The notes under the pieces are model-generated. The model was given only the letters and a program-made list of their open reading frames with translations, was not told the DNA's origin and made no database searches. A program made the position numbers and the translations under genes. 64,000 nt of DNA, taken from Herbaspirillum autotrophicum (GTDB taxonomy: Bacteria > Pseudomonadota > Gammaproteobacteria > Burkholderiales > Burkholderiaceae_D). The stretch is from positions 58,901-122,900 of the forward strand of contig NZ_LFLS01000017.1 of NCBI RefSeq assembly GCF_001189915.1, written 5' to 3'. Positions 1 through 8,549 of the stretch are shown here, one piece after another (the first letter of the stretch is position 1; each line of letters opens with the position of its first letter).

Positions 1-147
1 TTCCATTTGGAAATAAATTGAAAATCTGATCTGGTTTTTATTCCAGTTTCTGATTATTTCAAATCTGATTCATCGAGACTAAGCTCAACCCTGAATTCAA
101 ACCGCCCGCTCCGGCCCCGCACCTCAGGCGATGACCTCAAGGAAGCC

Positions 148-1770
148 ATGAACCCCACCGCACTACTGCTTGCCACCTTTGTCCTGTCCGTACTCGGACT
201 GTTCGCCTTCATCTGGTCTTTACGCAAAGGCCTGTTCGATGCTCAGGCCTCCGGCGCCCGCGTGATTTTCGCAGCGCGTGAAATCGGCACCTCCGAAGAA
301 CCGGCCGGCAATCAGCAACAAGCCTTGCAGCATGTGGTCGGCAATCTGGCCGATGCCGCGCTGCTGCCCGATGCCGATGAACTGGCAGCACGCGCCCGCG
401 CCGACCGCTCCAGCGCGTTGCCAGCCATGATCCTGATCGGCAGCGCCGTGGTCTGGCTGATCCTGGCTTCGTTTGCCGGCTTGCTGAGTTCCTACAAACT
501 GCATTCCCCCGACTTCCTGAATCAGTACGGTTGGCTGAGCTTCGGCCGCCTGCGCACCATCCACCTGAACGCGGTCGCCTACGGCTGGGCGCCGATGGGC
601 TTGCTGGGACTGGCGATCTGGATGTTGCCGCGACTGTTGCGGGCGCCGCTGGCCGGCGGCCGCTTTGCCATCGTCGGTGCGGTGCTGTGGAATATCGGCG
701 TCGCCGCCGGTCTCGGCGCACTGGCCAATGGCATCAATGCCGGCATGGAATGGCTGGAAATTCCGTGGCAAATCGGCTTGCTGTTTGCCATCGGCGGCAT
801 GCTGATCGGCTTGCCGATGGTGTTCACGCTGCAACGGCGCACCGTGCACCACTTGTATGTTTCCGTCTGGTACATCGGCGCGGCGCTGTTCTGGTTTCCG
901 ATTCTGTATATCGTGGCCAAGGTGCCGGGCATCCACGTCGGCGTCGAACAGGCCACCATGAACTGGTGGTTCGGCCACAACGTACTCGGTCTGTTCTACA
1001 CCCCGCTGTCGATTGGCGCGGTGTATTACTTCCTGCCGAAAGTCATCGGCCGGCCGGTGCAATCCTACAATCTGTCGCTGCTCGGATTCTGGACCCTGGC
1101 CTTCTTTTACGGCCAGGTTGGCGGCCACCATCTGATCGGCGGTCCGATTCCGCAATGGCTGATCACCTTGTCGATTGTCCAGAGCGTCATGATGATCATC
1201 CCGGTAGTCGCTTTTTCGCTCAATCAGCATCTGACACTCAAGGGTCATTTCGGCGCGCTCAAATATTCACCTACGCTGCGTTTCATTTTCTTCGGTGCCG
1301 TGATGTATACGCTGGCCTCATTGCAAGGCTCGCTGGAAGCACTGCGCTCGCTCAACGCAGTGACTCACTTCACCCACTTTACCGTCGCCCATGCGCATCT
1401 CGGCATGTATGGCTTCGTCACCATGGTGATCTTCGGCGGCGTCTATTTCGTCATGCCGCGCGTGCTGGATATGCAATGGCCATCGCCGCGTCTGATCAGC
1501 CTGCATTTCTGGCTGGTCTGCATCGGCTTCGCCACTTACCTGATCACGCTCAGCATCGGCGGCGTACTGCAAGGAATGGCACTGCTTGATCCGGCCCGGC
1601 CGTTCATGGATTCGGTTGCCGTCACCTTGCCGTGGTTGCAAGGACGCACGCTCGGCGGTGCCCTGATGACCCTCGGCCATCTGGTATTTGCCTGGCATGT
1701 CGGTCTCATGCTGCTGCGTTCAGGTGCCTCGCCCCGTCTCGACCACTCTGCCATCCCAAGCGCGATCTGA
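148..1770 (+). CDS. ccoN: cbb3-type cytochrome c oxidase subunit I with CcoS-like N-terminal extension
   Basis: Predicted catalytic subunit of a cbb3-family haem-copper oxidase that reduces O2 in the inner membrane. Seen in the 540-residue product: a first helix followed by IWSLRKGLFD and ARVIF (about residues 22-41), which matches the small CcoS assembly protein, then a soluble linker and about twelve membrane helices from residue 90 on. Expected CcoN residues are present: RTIHLN (H about 139), WWFGHN with H277, SYNLS (the cross-linked Tyr position), the HH pair at 327-328, and the histidine-rich stretch 407-417 ending VAHAHLG. It starts an operon with two mono-haem cytochromes c and a SCO protein. 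CcoN is usually about 475 residues, so the extra length is the N-terminus. A nitric-oxide-reductase role cannot be fully excluded, but helix VII looks like an oxidase. Confidence 0.87.
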   Translation: MNPTALLLATFVLSVLGLFAFIWSLRKGLFDAQASGARVIFAAREIGTSEEPAGNQQQALQHVVGNLADAALLPDADELAARARADRSSALPAMILIGSAVVWLILASFAGLLSSYKLHSPDFLNQYGWLSFGRLRTIHLNAVAYGWAPMGLLGLAIWMLPRLLRAPLAGGRFAIVGAVLWNIGVAAGLGALANGINAGMEWLEIPWQIGLLFAIGGMLIGLPMVFTLQRRTVHHLYVSVWYIGAALFWFPILYIVAKVPGIHVGVEQATMNWWFGHNVLGLFYTPLSIGAVYYFLPKVIGRPVQSYNLSLLGFWTLAFFYGQVGGHHLIGGPIPQWLITLSIVQSVMMIIPVVAFSLNQHLTLKGHFGALKYSPTLRFIFFGAVMYTLASLQGSLEALRSLNAVTHFTHFTVAHAHLGMYGFVTMVIFGGVYFVMPRVLDMQWPSPRLISLHFWLVCIGFATYLITLSIGGVLQGMALLDPARPFMDSVAVTLPWLQGRTLGGALMTLGHLVFAWHVGLMLLRSGASPRLDHSAIPSAI

Positions 1771-1772
1771 TT

Positions 1773-2417
1773 ATGGAAAACGAACTCAAACTCATCGGCG
1801 GCGCCATGGTGACGCTGTCTCTGGCGACCTGCGCCATGATCATCGTGCCGTTCCTGCAACTCAAGGATGTACCGGCGCCGGCCGCACTTGCCCCCTACAC
1901 CGGCGAACAATTGCGCGGCCGCGAGCAATACATGGCCAACGGCTGTATTGCCTGCCACACGCAACAACCGAGCAGCACCGGCGCCGGTCGTGCCGATGCC
2001 CGGCGCGGCTGGGGCCGGCCATCGGTGGCAGCCGATTATCACTATGATCAGCCGCCTTTGCTCGGCACCATGCGCACCGGCCCCGATCTGTTCAACATTG
2101 GTGCGCGTCAGCCCAGCGTCGACTGGCAACTCGGCCACCTGTTTCAGCCGCGTGCCTATGTTCCCGGCAGTATCATGCCCGGCTTCCCGTTCATGTTCGA
2201 AGTCAAGAACAAGAATGAACTGCGCCCCGGTGATCGCCAGGTCACACTGCCGCCCGGCACTGTCAGCTACGATCAGGTAGTCGTCGCCAAACAGGAGGCA
2301 CTCGATCTGGTGGCCTACCTGATCGGTCTCAACCACACCTATCCGGCACTGACGCCGGCACAAGCCGAAAGCGCTGCCAACCGATCCGGAGCCGACGATG
2401 CCAAACAAGCCCAATAA
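1773..2417 (+). CDS. membrane-anchored mono-haem cytochrome c, CcoO-like subunit
   Basis: Electron-transfer subunit for the preceding oxidase. The 214-residue product has an N-terminal membrane anchor (about residues 7-27) and a single haem c motif C58-I-A-C61-H62, with later Met residues in the MPGFPFMF segment as possible axial ligands. Length and layout match CcoO/FixO proteins. The ATG two bases after the upstream stop was chosen because the ORF otherwise runs far back into ccoN. Its last 20 bases overlap the next cytochrome gene, so translation is probably coupled. Periplasmic domain expected. Confidence 0.82.
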   Translation: MENELKLIGGAMVTLSLATCAMIIVPFLQLKDVPAPAALAPYTGEQLRGREQYMANGCIACHTQQPSSTGAGRADARRGWGRPSVAADYHYDQPPLLGTMRTGPDLFNIGARQPSVDWQLGHLFQPRAYVPGSIMPGFPFMFEVKNKNELRPGDRQVTLPPGTVSYDQVVVAKQEALDLVAYLIGLNHTYPALTPAQAESAANRSGADDAKQAQ

Positions 2418-2997
2418 GTTCAGCGAAAACGCCGACCCGTTCGAACAACACAATCCGGTACCCAAGATTGTGCTGGCGCTGGTGATGGCGCTGGTGGTCT
2501 GGGCCGTCTGTTATATCTTCGTGCAAGAACTCGGCGGTGATGTGGAACTCGGCGACCGGCGCGATCCGATTGCACTGGCCGGCGGTGCCGCCGTCTCCGG
2601 CGGCAGCGTCGACGGCGCGCAGGTATTTGCGGCCAATTGCCAGGCCTGCCATCAGGCCGGCGGCAAGGGCTTGCCGGGCGTGTTCCCGCCTTTGGCGAAT
2701 TCCAGCTGGGTAACCGGCGACCCGGTGGTGGCGGCCAATATCCTGTTGCATGGCATGACCGGAAAAATTGAAGTCGCCGGCACCACCTATGACGGCGCGA
2801 TGCCGCCGTTCGGACAACAATTGAACGACGACGAACTGGCCGCTGTGCTGACTCATATCCGCAGCCAATGGGGCAATGCCGCAGTCGCTGTCAGCAGCGC
2901 ACAAATCGCTGCCGCCCGTACTGCCGGCGCGGCGCGCAAGCAACCGTGGCACGGCACGCAAGAGTTGCTGGATTTCGTCGCCGCCCATCCTGAATAG
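2398..2997 (+). CDS. membrane-anchored mono-haem cytochrome c, reduced CcoP-like subunit
   Basis: Second cytochrome of the oxidase operon. The product (199 residues) has a CcoP-like start rich in Asn and Pro, one membrane helix (about residues 22-42) and a single haem motif C81-Q-A-C84-H85 in a class I cytochrome fold (GMTGKIEV, then a MPPFG Met ligand near residue 140). Canonical CcoP has two haem sites and about 300 residues, so this is a shortened single-haem version. It would pass electrons from soluble donors to the CcoO-like subunit. No CcoQ gene is seen. Confidence 0.8.
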   Translation: MPNKPNKFSENADPFEQHNPVPKIVLALVMALVVWAVCYIFVQELGGDVELGDRRDPIALAGGAAVSGGSVDGAQVFAANCQACHQAGGKGLPGVFPPLANSSWVTGDPVVAANILLHGMTGKIEVAGTTYDGAMPPFGQQLNDDELAAVLTHIRSQWGNAAVAVSSAQIAAARTAGAARKQPWHGTQELLDFVAAHPE

Positions 2998-3004
2998 GTA
3001 AGCC

Positions 3005-3640
3005 ATGCCGCGCCTGAAAGTGATCCCGCTGTGGCTGACGACTGTTGCTTGCATCATCATTACCTGCATCGCCACGTTGCTGTTTGCCGATGTCACGCGC
3101 GGCTTTCAGACGGTCACGTCGGACGGTGCGCGGCGTATTGATCTGGCCCGGGCACCGCGGCCGTTACCGGAAATCCAGATGATAACCAGCGATGGCCGCC
3201 GCCTGTCGCTGGCGACCCTGGTCGGCACCGATGCCACCAGCGTCATCACGCTGATCTACACCCAGTGCCTGACGATTTGCCGCAGCACCGTCGGCGGCCA
3301 GTCTTATCTGCAAGCGCAATGGCAGCGACAACCTCCGCCACATCCCATGCGGCTGCTGACTATCAGTTTCGATCCGCAACGCGACACGCCGCAGGTCATG
3401 CGCGCCTATGCGCAAAAGATGCGGGTTGATCCGGCGCTGTGGCATTTCGCCACGGTCGCCAATGCGGACGATCTGCCGCGCCTGCTCAAGCTGTTTGACA
3501 TTGTCGTGCTGCCCGATGGCCGCGGCGACTATGTGCATAACGCCGCACTGTTCACCACCGATGCCAAAGCGAGACTCAATCGCGCATGGGATATCGATCA
3601 GGCCGAACAAGTCTGGCTGGCGCTGAACGCAGAACAATAA
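3005..3640 (+). CDS. SCO1/SenC family copper chaperone
   Basis: Thioredoxin-fold protein that delivers copper to haem-copper oxidases. An N-terminal membrane anchor (about residues 10-30) is followed by the copper-binding C-L-T-I-C motif (SCO type CxxxC) around residue 90, and a conserved His in YVHNAALF near residue 180. It sits 7 bases after the second cytochrome gene, so it belongs to the oxidase operon and most likely loads the CuB site of this enzyme. Length 211 residues is normal for the family. Confidence 0.87.
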   Translation: MPRLKVIPLWLTTVACIIITCIATLLFADVTRGFQTVTSDGARRIDLARAPRPLPEIQMITSDGRRLSLATLVGTDATSVITLIYTQCLTICRSTVGGQSYLQAQWQRQPPPHPMRLLTISFDPQRDTPQVMRAYAQKMRVDPALWHFATVANADDLPRLLKLFDIVVLPDGRGDYVHNAALFTTDAKARLNRAWDIDQAEQVWLALNAEQ

Positions 3641-3654
3641 CGCAGACCGGCCAT

Positions 3655-4284
3655 ATGACCACTCCTCGCCACTCCTCTCTGTCCGCTTGCTGGCCCGCAC
3701 TCATGCTGGCCGCCATCGTGCTGTTGCAGCCCTGGCTGGAAGCCGGCATGGGACGACATATGGTGCTGGAGTTGCCGCTGCTGTTTGCATGCGGCTGGCT
3801 GTTCGCAGCGGCATTGCGCCCGCCGCACAAGATTGCCGGCCGCAGCAGGGCGCTGCGGGTGCCGGCGGCTGCCAGCTTGCCCGCGCTGCTGACGGCGTTA
3901 CTCATCAGCAGTTTCTGGATGCTGCCAATCGCGCTCGACAATGCCGTGCTCTCGCCGCGCTATAACCTGATGAAATTCCTGAGCGTATTGCTGGCAGGAT
4001 TCCTGACCGGCCTGTGGTGGCGACGCGCGGGCGTGATATTGCAGGGATTTTTTATCGTCAACTGGGCCTGGATGAGCATCACCGCAGGCATGCTGTATCA
4101 GACTGCGCCACAGCAACTGTGCAGCGTTTATCTGGACGAACAACAGCAAAGCGCCGGCACCGGTCTGGTGCTGCTGGCTTCGCTGATATTGGGGATATGG
4201 TTATTGCTGGCGATGCTGAAACTGACGCGGGAAGAATCACTGGCAGTGAACACGCGGCAAGGCGTTAAGGCACCACCATCTTGA
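3655..4284 (+). CDS. multi-pass membrane protein of the oxidase operon, function unknown
   Basis: A 209-residue, strongly hydrophobic protein with about six predicted membrane helices and a Trp-rich middle (LWWRRAG, NWAWMS). Position directly after the SCO gene suggests a role in oxidase assembly, perhaps copper handling as in CtaG-like proteins, but no diagnostic motif is seen. Start taken at the ATG 14 bases after the SCO stop; an in-frame extension further upstream would overlap the SCO gene. Its 3' end overlaps the convergent DUF2970 gene by 20 bases. Confidence 0.7.
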   Translation: MTTPRHSSLSACWPALMLAAIVLLQPWLEAGMGRHMVLELPLLFACGWLFAAALRPPHKIAGRSRALRVPAAASLPALLTALLISSFWMLPIALDNAVLSPRYNLMKFLSVLLAGFLTGLWWRRAGVILQGFFIVNWAWMSITAGMLYQTAPQQLCSVYLDEQQQSAGTGLVLLASLILGIWLLLAMLKLTREESLAVNTRQGVKAPPS

Positions 4285-4477
4285 CGATCACGATCAGAAC
4301 GGCAATGAACAATGCGACACCGATCAGGCCGGCGCCGATGACGTAAAAAGGATTGAAGGAGGTTGCGTCTTTTTCATAATCGGCACGGCGGCGCAAGCCG
4401 ACGAACGACCAGAAAACAGCCTGCAGGGTGGCGAAAAACGATCTTTTTTCAGAATCGCCCGGTTTTGAAGCGCTCAT
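4265..4477 (-). CDS. small DUF2970-type membrane protein
   Basis: A 70-residue protein with a charged head (SASKPGDSEKRSFF), a conserved core VFWSFVGLRR and one C-terminal membrane helix (GAGLIGVALFIAVLIVIVKM). This is the pattern of the small DUF2970 family found near oxidase genes in Betaproteobacteria. Convergent with the oxidase operon. Function unknown; a role in respiratory-complex assembly is only inferred from position. Confidence 0.72.
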   Translation of the reverse strand: MSASKPGDSEKRSFFATLQAVFWSFVGLRRRADYEKDATSFNPFYVIGAGLIGVALFIAVLIVIVKMVVP

Positions 4478-4663
4478 GGCGTCCCTTTCTCCAGATCAAA
4501 AGGATGCCGGCGCCACCACGTTGCGGCGCCAGTCATCTGCCATAGGGTACAACATGTCGCGCCACCATGACCGGATCAAAATCACAAAAAAGAACCGGAG
4601 CAGAGAAAATTTCATGCAAAATCGTCAGTCACCTCATCCTTGGCCCGGTGCCCGACTATATCC

Positions 4664-4890
4664 ATGAAGAAAATATTTTCGCTGCTACTGACCGTACTCG
4701 GCATATGGCTTCCGCTGGCGATGGGAATCCTGATGCTGGCCGGTGCCATCTGGCTCAGGAACCTGCAACTCGCCATTACCGGCCTGATCGTGGTCGCCGT
4801 CGCCTCATTATTTGGTTGTTCATCAAACACGGCACCAGCGATGCGACATCCCGGCAAGCGAGCAAGACGCTGCGACCCCCTCCTACTTGA
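4664..4890 (+). pseudogene. small double-helix membrane protein, frame apparently broken
   Basis: An ATG at 4664 opens a small inner-membrane protein (MKKIFSLLLTVLGIW, then a second hydrophobic run LQLAITGLIVVAVAS). Around 4800-4806 the reading frame stays open only by running antisense into the next gene. A -1 shift there instead gives a natural hydrophobic continuation (LIIWLFIKHG) and a short polar tail ending at a stop at 4888-4890. The simplest reading is one missing base: a true frameshift, a sequencing error, or less likely a programmed slip. A gene of about 75 codons is implied. No family recognised. Confidence 0.4.
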
Positions 4891-6028
4891 AATCCCATTT
4901 CATCTGGCTGGAAATGGAAATATGCCGGGTGCTGCTGACGCACGCCCCGATATAGTCCGTCAGCGGCGGTGCCGGCGACATTCCTTCCTCTTGCAGATGC
5001 TGGTTATGAAATACATAGGCCAGTCGCGCGAACTCGCCGTACAGCGCCAGCGCCCGCACCAGCAAACGCGGATTGCAATCGGGAATGCGGCTGCGGATGC
5101 ACGGCACCAGCAAACGTATTTCATCGACGCTGATATATTCGTACCCGATCTCCGCCGCCTGCCGGCCTTCATCGCTGATGTCGGCAGCAGCCAGTGCGCG
5201 GCCGATCTGGCGAAACGAACGGCTGCCGGATTCCCCGCCCGACAAATGATAAACCGCATGCGCCAGCGCCGGCTTCAGCGCCAGATGCAGCAACGCTGCC
5301 GCGCACCAGTCCACCGGCACCACATCGATGCGATCATCCAGTTTGGCGGTCAGTACGCGCAGCGATTGCCACACCTGAAACACCCAGAAGATGCTTTGCG
5401 ACGGTGCACACCCGAGCACGGTATGACCAACGATGATGGACGGCCGCGCCACCACCAGCGGCAGCGAAGGGAAACGCTTGCGCAACATCGATTCGGCCAG
5501 TGCCTTGCTGCGGGTATACGGCACCAGGTGCGACTCAGGCGCCAGCGGCAACGCCATGGATTCAGCGATACCGTGCTGCGGATCGGCGCGCCGCCCGCAC
5601 GCCATGGCGGTGCCGACATACAGAAACCGCCGCAGCCGTGGCCGGTCATGCACCAATGCCGCCAACTCCAGCGTGCCATCGACATTGATCTTTTCCAACC
5701 CCGGGTGCTCCGAAAACGTAGCCAGCGCAGCGCAATGAATCACTACCGCCACTTGCGCCAGACGCCCGTCATCAGCGACCTGCGTCAACGCATTGAGATC
5801 GGCAAACAACACCTGTTGCCAGCCCAGTTGCGCCAACTCCGCGTCACTGGCGCCAAGCAAGCGCAAATTGCCGCTCAGCCTGGCCCAACCCAGACGCGGA
5901 TCATCGGCCCGTACCAATAACAGCAAACGCGACGCCATGCCGCGTCGGATTGCCTCCACTACCAGCGCACCACCGAGAAATCCGGTAGCACCGGTCACCA
6001 TGATCAAATCATCCATTGCTTCACTCAT
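4883..6028 (-). CDS. NAD(P)-dependent reductase of the thioester-reductase/epimerase (extended SDR) type
   Basis: A 381-residue extended short-chain dehydrogenase. The Rossmann motif TGATGFLG lies at residues 12-19, followed by a long positively charged segment as in thioester-reductase or fatty-acyl-CoA reductase (NAD_binding_4) domains, VIHCAA, and the catalytic Tyr-Lys pair in YTRSK around residue 170. This suggests reduction of an acyl thioester or a related sugar/sterol substrate; the substrate is not known. The ATG at 6028 directly follows the stop of a tiny membrane-protein gene, so the two are likely translated together. The C-terminus overlaps the broken gene on the other strand by 8 bases. 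Confidence 0.75.
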   Translation of the reverse strand: MSEAMDDLIMVTGATGFLGGALVVEAIRRGMASRLLLLVRADDPRLGWARLSGNLRLLGASDAELAQLGWQQVLFADLNALTQVADDGRLAQVAVVIHCAALATFSEHPGLEKINVDGTLELAALVHDRPRLRRFLYVGTAMACGRRADPQHGIAESMALPLAPESHLVPYTRSKALAESMLRKRFPSLPLVVARPSIIVGHTVLGCAPSQSIFWVFQVWQSLRVLTAKLDDRIDVVPVDWCAAALLHLALKPALAHAVYHLSGGESGSRSFRQIGRALAAADISDEGRQAAEIGYEYISVDEIRLLVPCIRSRIPDCNPRLLVRALALYGEFARLAYVFHNQHLQEEGMSPAPPLTDYIGACVSSTRHISISSQMKWDFK

Positions 6029-6175
6029 TCAATTCAAATTTACCGGTGGCAGATACAGCATGCCAATCACGATCAGCATGCCGATTGCCAGCAATGTCGT
6101 CCCCGCCACAACGCCGGCGGTCAGCGCCATGTTTTTACCAATCCGACAATATTTATCAAAACAATAATTTTTCAC
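6029..6175 (-). CDS. 48-residue single-helix membrane protein, GTG start
   Basis: Too short for routine gene calling but well supported. A GTG start has a strong ribosome site (AGGAG, spacing six) just upstream, and the TGA stop is immediately followed by the ATG of the reductase gene. The product begins MKNYCFDKYCRIG, a charged head with two Cys, followed by one clear membrane helix (residues 17-42) and a PPVNLN tail. Function unknown; coupling suggests a membrane partner or anchor for the reductase. An internal ATG at codon 16 lacks a ribosome site. Confidence 0.6.
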   Translation of the reverse strand: MKNYCFDKYCRIGKNMALTAGVVAGTTLLAIGMLIVIGMLYLPPVNLN

Positions 6176-6398
6176 GTCAGACTCCTGTACCGGCGATGCC
6201 CTGCACCGGCAGGCATCGCACTCAATCAGTATCCGCGTGCGGCATGAAGAACAGCTTGGGTTTACCTGAATTTTTGCTGAAGATCCGCCACCGTCATGCT
6301 CTTCAGCCTTTCTTCACAATAGGGTGTTCTAATAGCGCAACTGATAAAACCGGACCGCATTTCATCTCGCGGTGAAATGCATTCCTGAAAGAATTTCC

Positions 6399-7082
6399 AT
6401 GAAAATATTGCTGATCGAAGATGACCTTGATCTCGGCAACGGTGTCCGCATCGCCTTGAGCGATCAAGGCATCGATGTCGTCTGGGTGCGCCAGCTGGAC
6501 GACGCCGCCCGCCATCTGGATTCCGATACCTGTGATCTGGTGCTGCTCGATCTGGCATTGCCGGATGGTGACGGCTTGCACTTGCTGAGCCGGTTGCGGC
6601 GTGAGCGCCTGGCCATGCCGGTCATCATCCTGAGCGCCCGCGATTCGGTCGAAGACCGGCTGCGCGGGCTCGACAGCGGCGCCGATGACTATCTGGTCAA
6701 GCCCTTCGTGCTGGCGGAGTTGCTGTCACGCGTGCGGGCGCTGGCGCGCCGCAGTTTCGGCTTTGATGGCGAAACCATGGAATTGCGCGGCTTGTCGCTG
6801 CATGCACCGACCCGCCGCGTGAGCGTACAGGGTCGCCCGGTAGAGTTAACCGCCAGCGAATACACCTTGCTCAAAACGCTGCTGATGCGTACCGACCGCG
6901 TCGTCACCCGCCGCATCCTGGAAGAGCAGGCCTTGCCGGGCGGCCAGAGCAACGCCAGCAATACCCTGGATGTGCACATGACCAACCTGCGCCGCAAGAT
7001 CGGCGACGGCTATATCCGCACCGTGCGCGGAGTCGGTTATGTGATTGACCAGCAGGCCGAATCCGGGAACGCAAAAAAATGA
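6399..7082 (+). CDS. OmpR/PhoB-family response regulator, QseB/PmrA-like
   Basis: DNA-binding half of a two-component system. Receiver domain at residues 1-115 with acidic pair EDD, phospho-acceptor Asp in LVLLDLALP (about D52) and the switch Lys in DDYLVKPF; winged-helix output domain at about 125-220 with TSEYTLLKTL-like and VRGVGYVI segments. The start at 6399 was chosen over an upstream in-frame start because it begins exactly at the conserved MKILLIEDD. Its stop overlaps the kinase start (ATGA). A short hairpin, GCATTTCA paired with TGAAATGC, occupies the leader at 6357-6380. Confidence 0.9.
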   Translation: MKILLIEDDLDLGNGVRIALSDQGIDVVWVRQLDDAARHLDSDTCDLVLLDLALPDGDGLHLLSRLRRERLAMPVIILSARDSVEDRLRGLDSGADDYLVKPFVLAELLSRVRALARRSFGFDGETMELRGLSLHAPTRRVSVQGRPVELTASEYTLLKTLLMRTDRVVTRRILEEQALPGGQSNASNTLDVHMTNLRRKIGDGYIRTVRGVGYVIDQQAESGNAKK

Positions 7083-8515
7083 TGACAAGATGGTGGCAAC
7101 GGGTACGGCGACCAACGCTGGTACGGCGCGTACTGATCGCACAAATGCTGTTACTGACACTGTTATGGAGTCTGTTTATCGGCTACGTGGTTTATGAAAG
7201 CGGCCGCAGCGCCGGCCTGCTCAATGCCTCCCGGATTTACCAGACGCTGCTCAGCGTAGCGGAAAATGCGACTGAAGAGCCGTCAGGACAACGCAAGATC
7301 TTGCATATCATCGACCTCACCTTGCGCGACGAATACGGCGACAAGGAAATCCTTGACGACAGTTCCTCGCTGATCGTCTCGGGCCACGGCAAGCTGCTGT
7401 ATCAATCCGAAAACACGCCGTCCGGCATCAATACCGAAATTCTCGACACCATCCAGACCACCACCATCAACGGTTCGCGCTGGCGTTATCGGACCATCAA
7501 ATCGGCCACCACCGACGCCCGCGCCACGATTGTCATCCCGGCCGACTCCTGGAACGTGTTCGTCACATTCAACTCCCGCGGCTATTATCTGATCCCGCTG
7601 ATCATCAGCCTGCCGTTTCTGTTGCTGCCGGCATGGTTGTCGATCCGGGTCGCGCTGCGTCCGTGGCGGCGGGTGGTGCAGGAAGTCGCAACACGCGGAC
7701 CGCACAATCTGGCGCCGCTGTCGTTCCGGCCCGAGCACGAAGAACTCAGTGCCATGGTCGACAGCATCAATACCTTGTTGCACAGCGTAGATGAAAGCGC
7801 CGCGCGCGAACGGGCCTTCATTGCCGACGCCGCCCACGAATTGCGCACGCCGCTGGCAGCCATGCGAGTCAATGTCGAAGCGTTGCAAAGTCAGACTGCC
7901 GATGACAATCAGCGTGCCTTGCTCAGCGGCATCGTCAGCAGCAGCAATCGCGCCACCCGGCTGGTGGCGCAACTGTTGTTGCTGATGCGCAGCGATACCA
8001 GTGCCCAACCGGGCGCCGAGAAAGTCGTGCTGGATCAATTGCTGCAAGACCGGCTGGCAATTCTGTCGCCGCTGGCCAATGCCCGTCGGGTGGAACTCGA
8101 ATTGCATGCCGATGCCGATGTGATCATCCTCGGCAGACCGGAAAATCTGGTGTCGCTGATTGACAATCTGGTGGAGAACGCCATCAAGTACAGCCCGGCG
8201 CAAGGCAGCGTGAGCGCTCAATTGCGTCGCCTGCCGGCACAACGCGGTCAGCCGGCCACCACCGGCAGCGCCGAATTGCGCATCATTGATCAGGGCCCCG
8301 GTATTCCGGTCTCGTTACGAGAACGCGTGTTCGACCGCTTCTTCCGCATCACCGATCAAACCCAGAACGGCAGCGGTCTCGGCCTGGCGATTGCCAGATC
8401 GGTGGTAGTGCAGCACGGGGGTCAGATCACGCTGGAAGATGGTGCAGATGGCAGCGGCTTGCAGGTCGTGGTCACGCTGCCGCTGGCGGATCACCGGCAA
8501 CGACGCACCATATGA
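7079..8515 (+). CDS. sensor histidine kinase, QseC-like
   Basis: Membrane sensor partner of the preceding regulator (478 residues). A first helix lies near residues 18-40, a periplasmic 2CSK-type sensor region spans about 40-160, and a second helix about 163-185. The H-box is DAAHELRTPLAA with the phosphorylated His around 250, and the ATP-binding N (NLVENAIKYSP), G1 (DQGPGIP) and G2 (GSGLGLAIA) boxes complete the kinase. The ATGA overlap with the regulator gene indicates coupled translation. The signal sensed is unknown. Confidence 0.88.
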   Translation: MMTRWWQRVRRPTLVRRVLIAQMLLLTLLWSLFIGYVVYESGRSAGLLNASRIYQTLLSVAENATEEPSGQRKILHIIDLTLRDEYGDKEILDDSSSLIVSGHGKLLYQSENTPSGINTEILDTIQTTTINGSRWRYRTIKSATTDARATIVIPADSWNVFVTFNSRGYYLIPLIISLPFLLLPAWLSIRVALRPWRRVVQEVATRGPHNLAPLSFRPEHEELSAMVDSINTLLHSVDESAARERAFIADAAHELRTPLAAMRVNVEALQSQTADDNQRALLSGIVSSSNRATRLVAQLLLLMRSDTSAQPGAEKVVLDQLLQDRLAILSPLANARRVELELHADADVIILGRPENLVSLIDNLVENAIKYSPAQGSVSAQLRRLPAQRGQPATTGSAELRIIDQGPGIPVSLRERVFDRFFRITDQTQNGSGLGLAIARSVVVQHGGQITLEDGADGSGLQVVVTLPLADHRQRRTI

Positions 8516-8549
8516 CATTCCCGGTCCGCGACCACCAGCCAGCGCCGCC

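Noticed and set aside
4640..5920. 426-codon open frame on the plus strand across the reductase gene
   Set aside because: Only its first 45 codons look like a protein; the rest is antisense to the reductase and rich in Arg/His/Gln, typical of a shadow.
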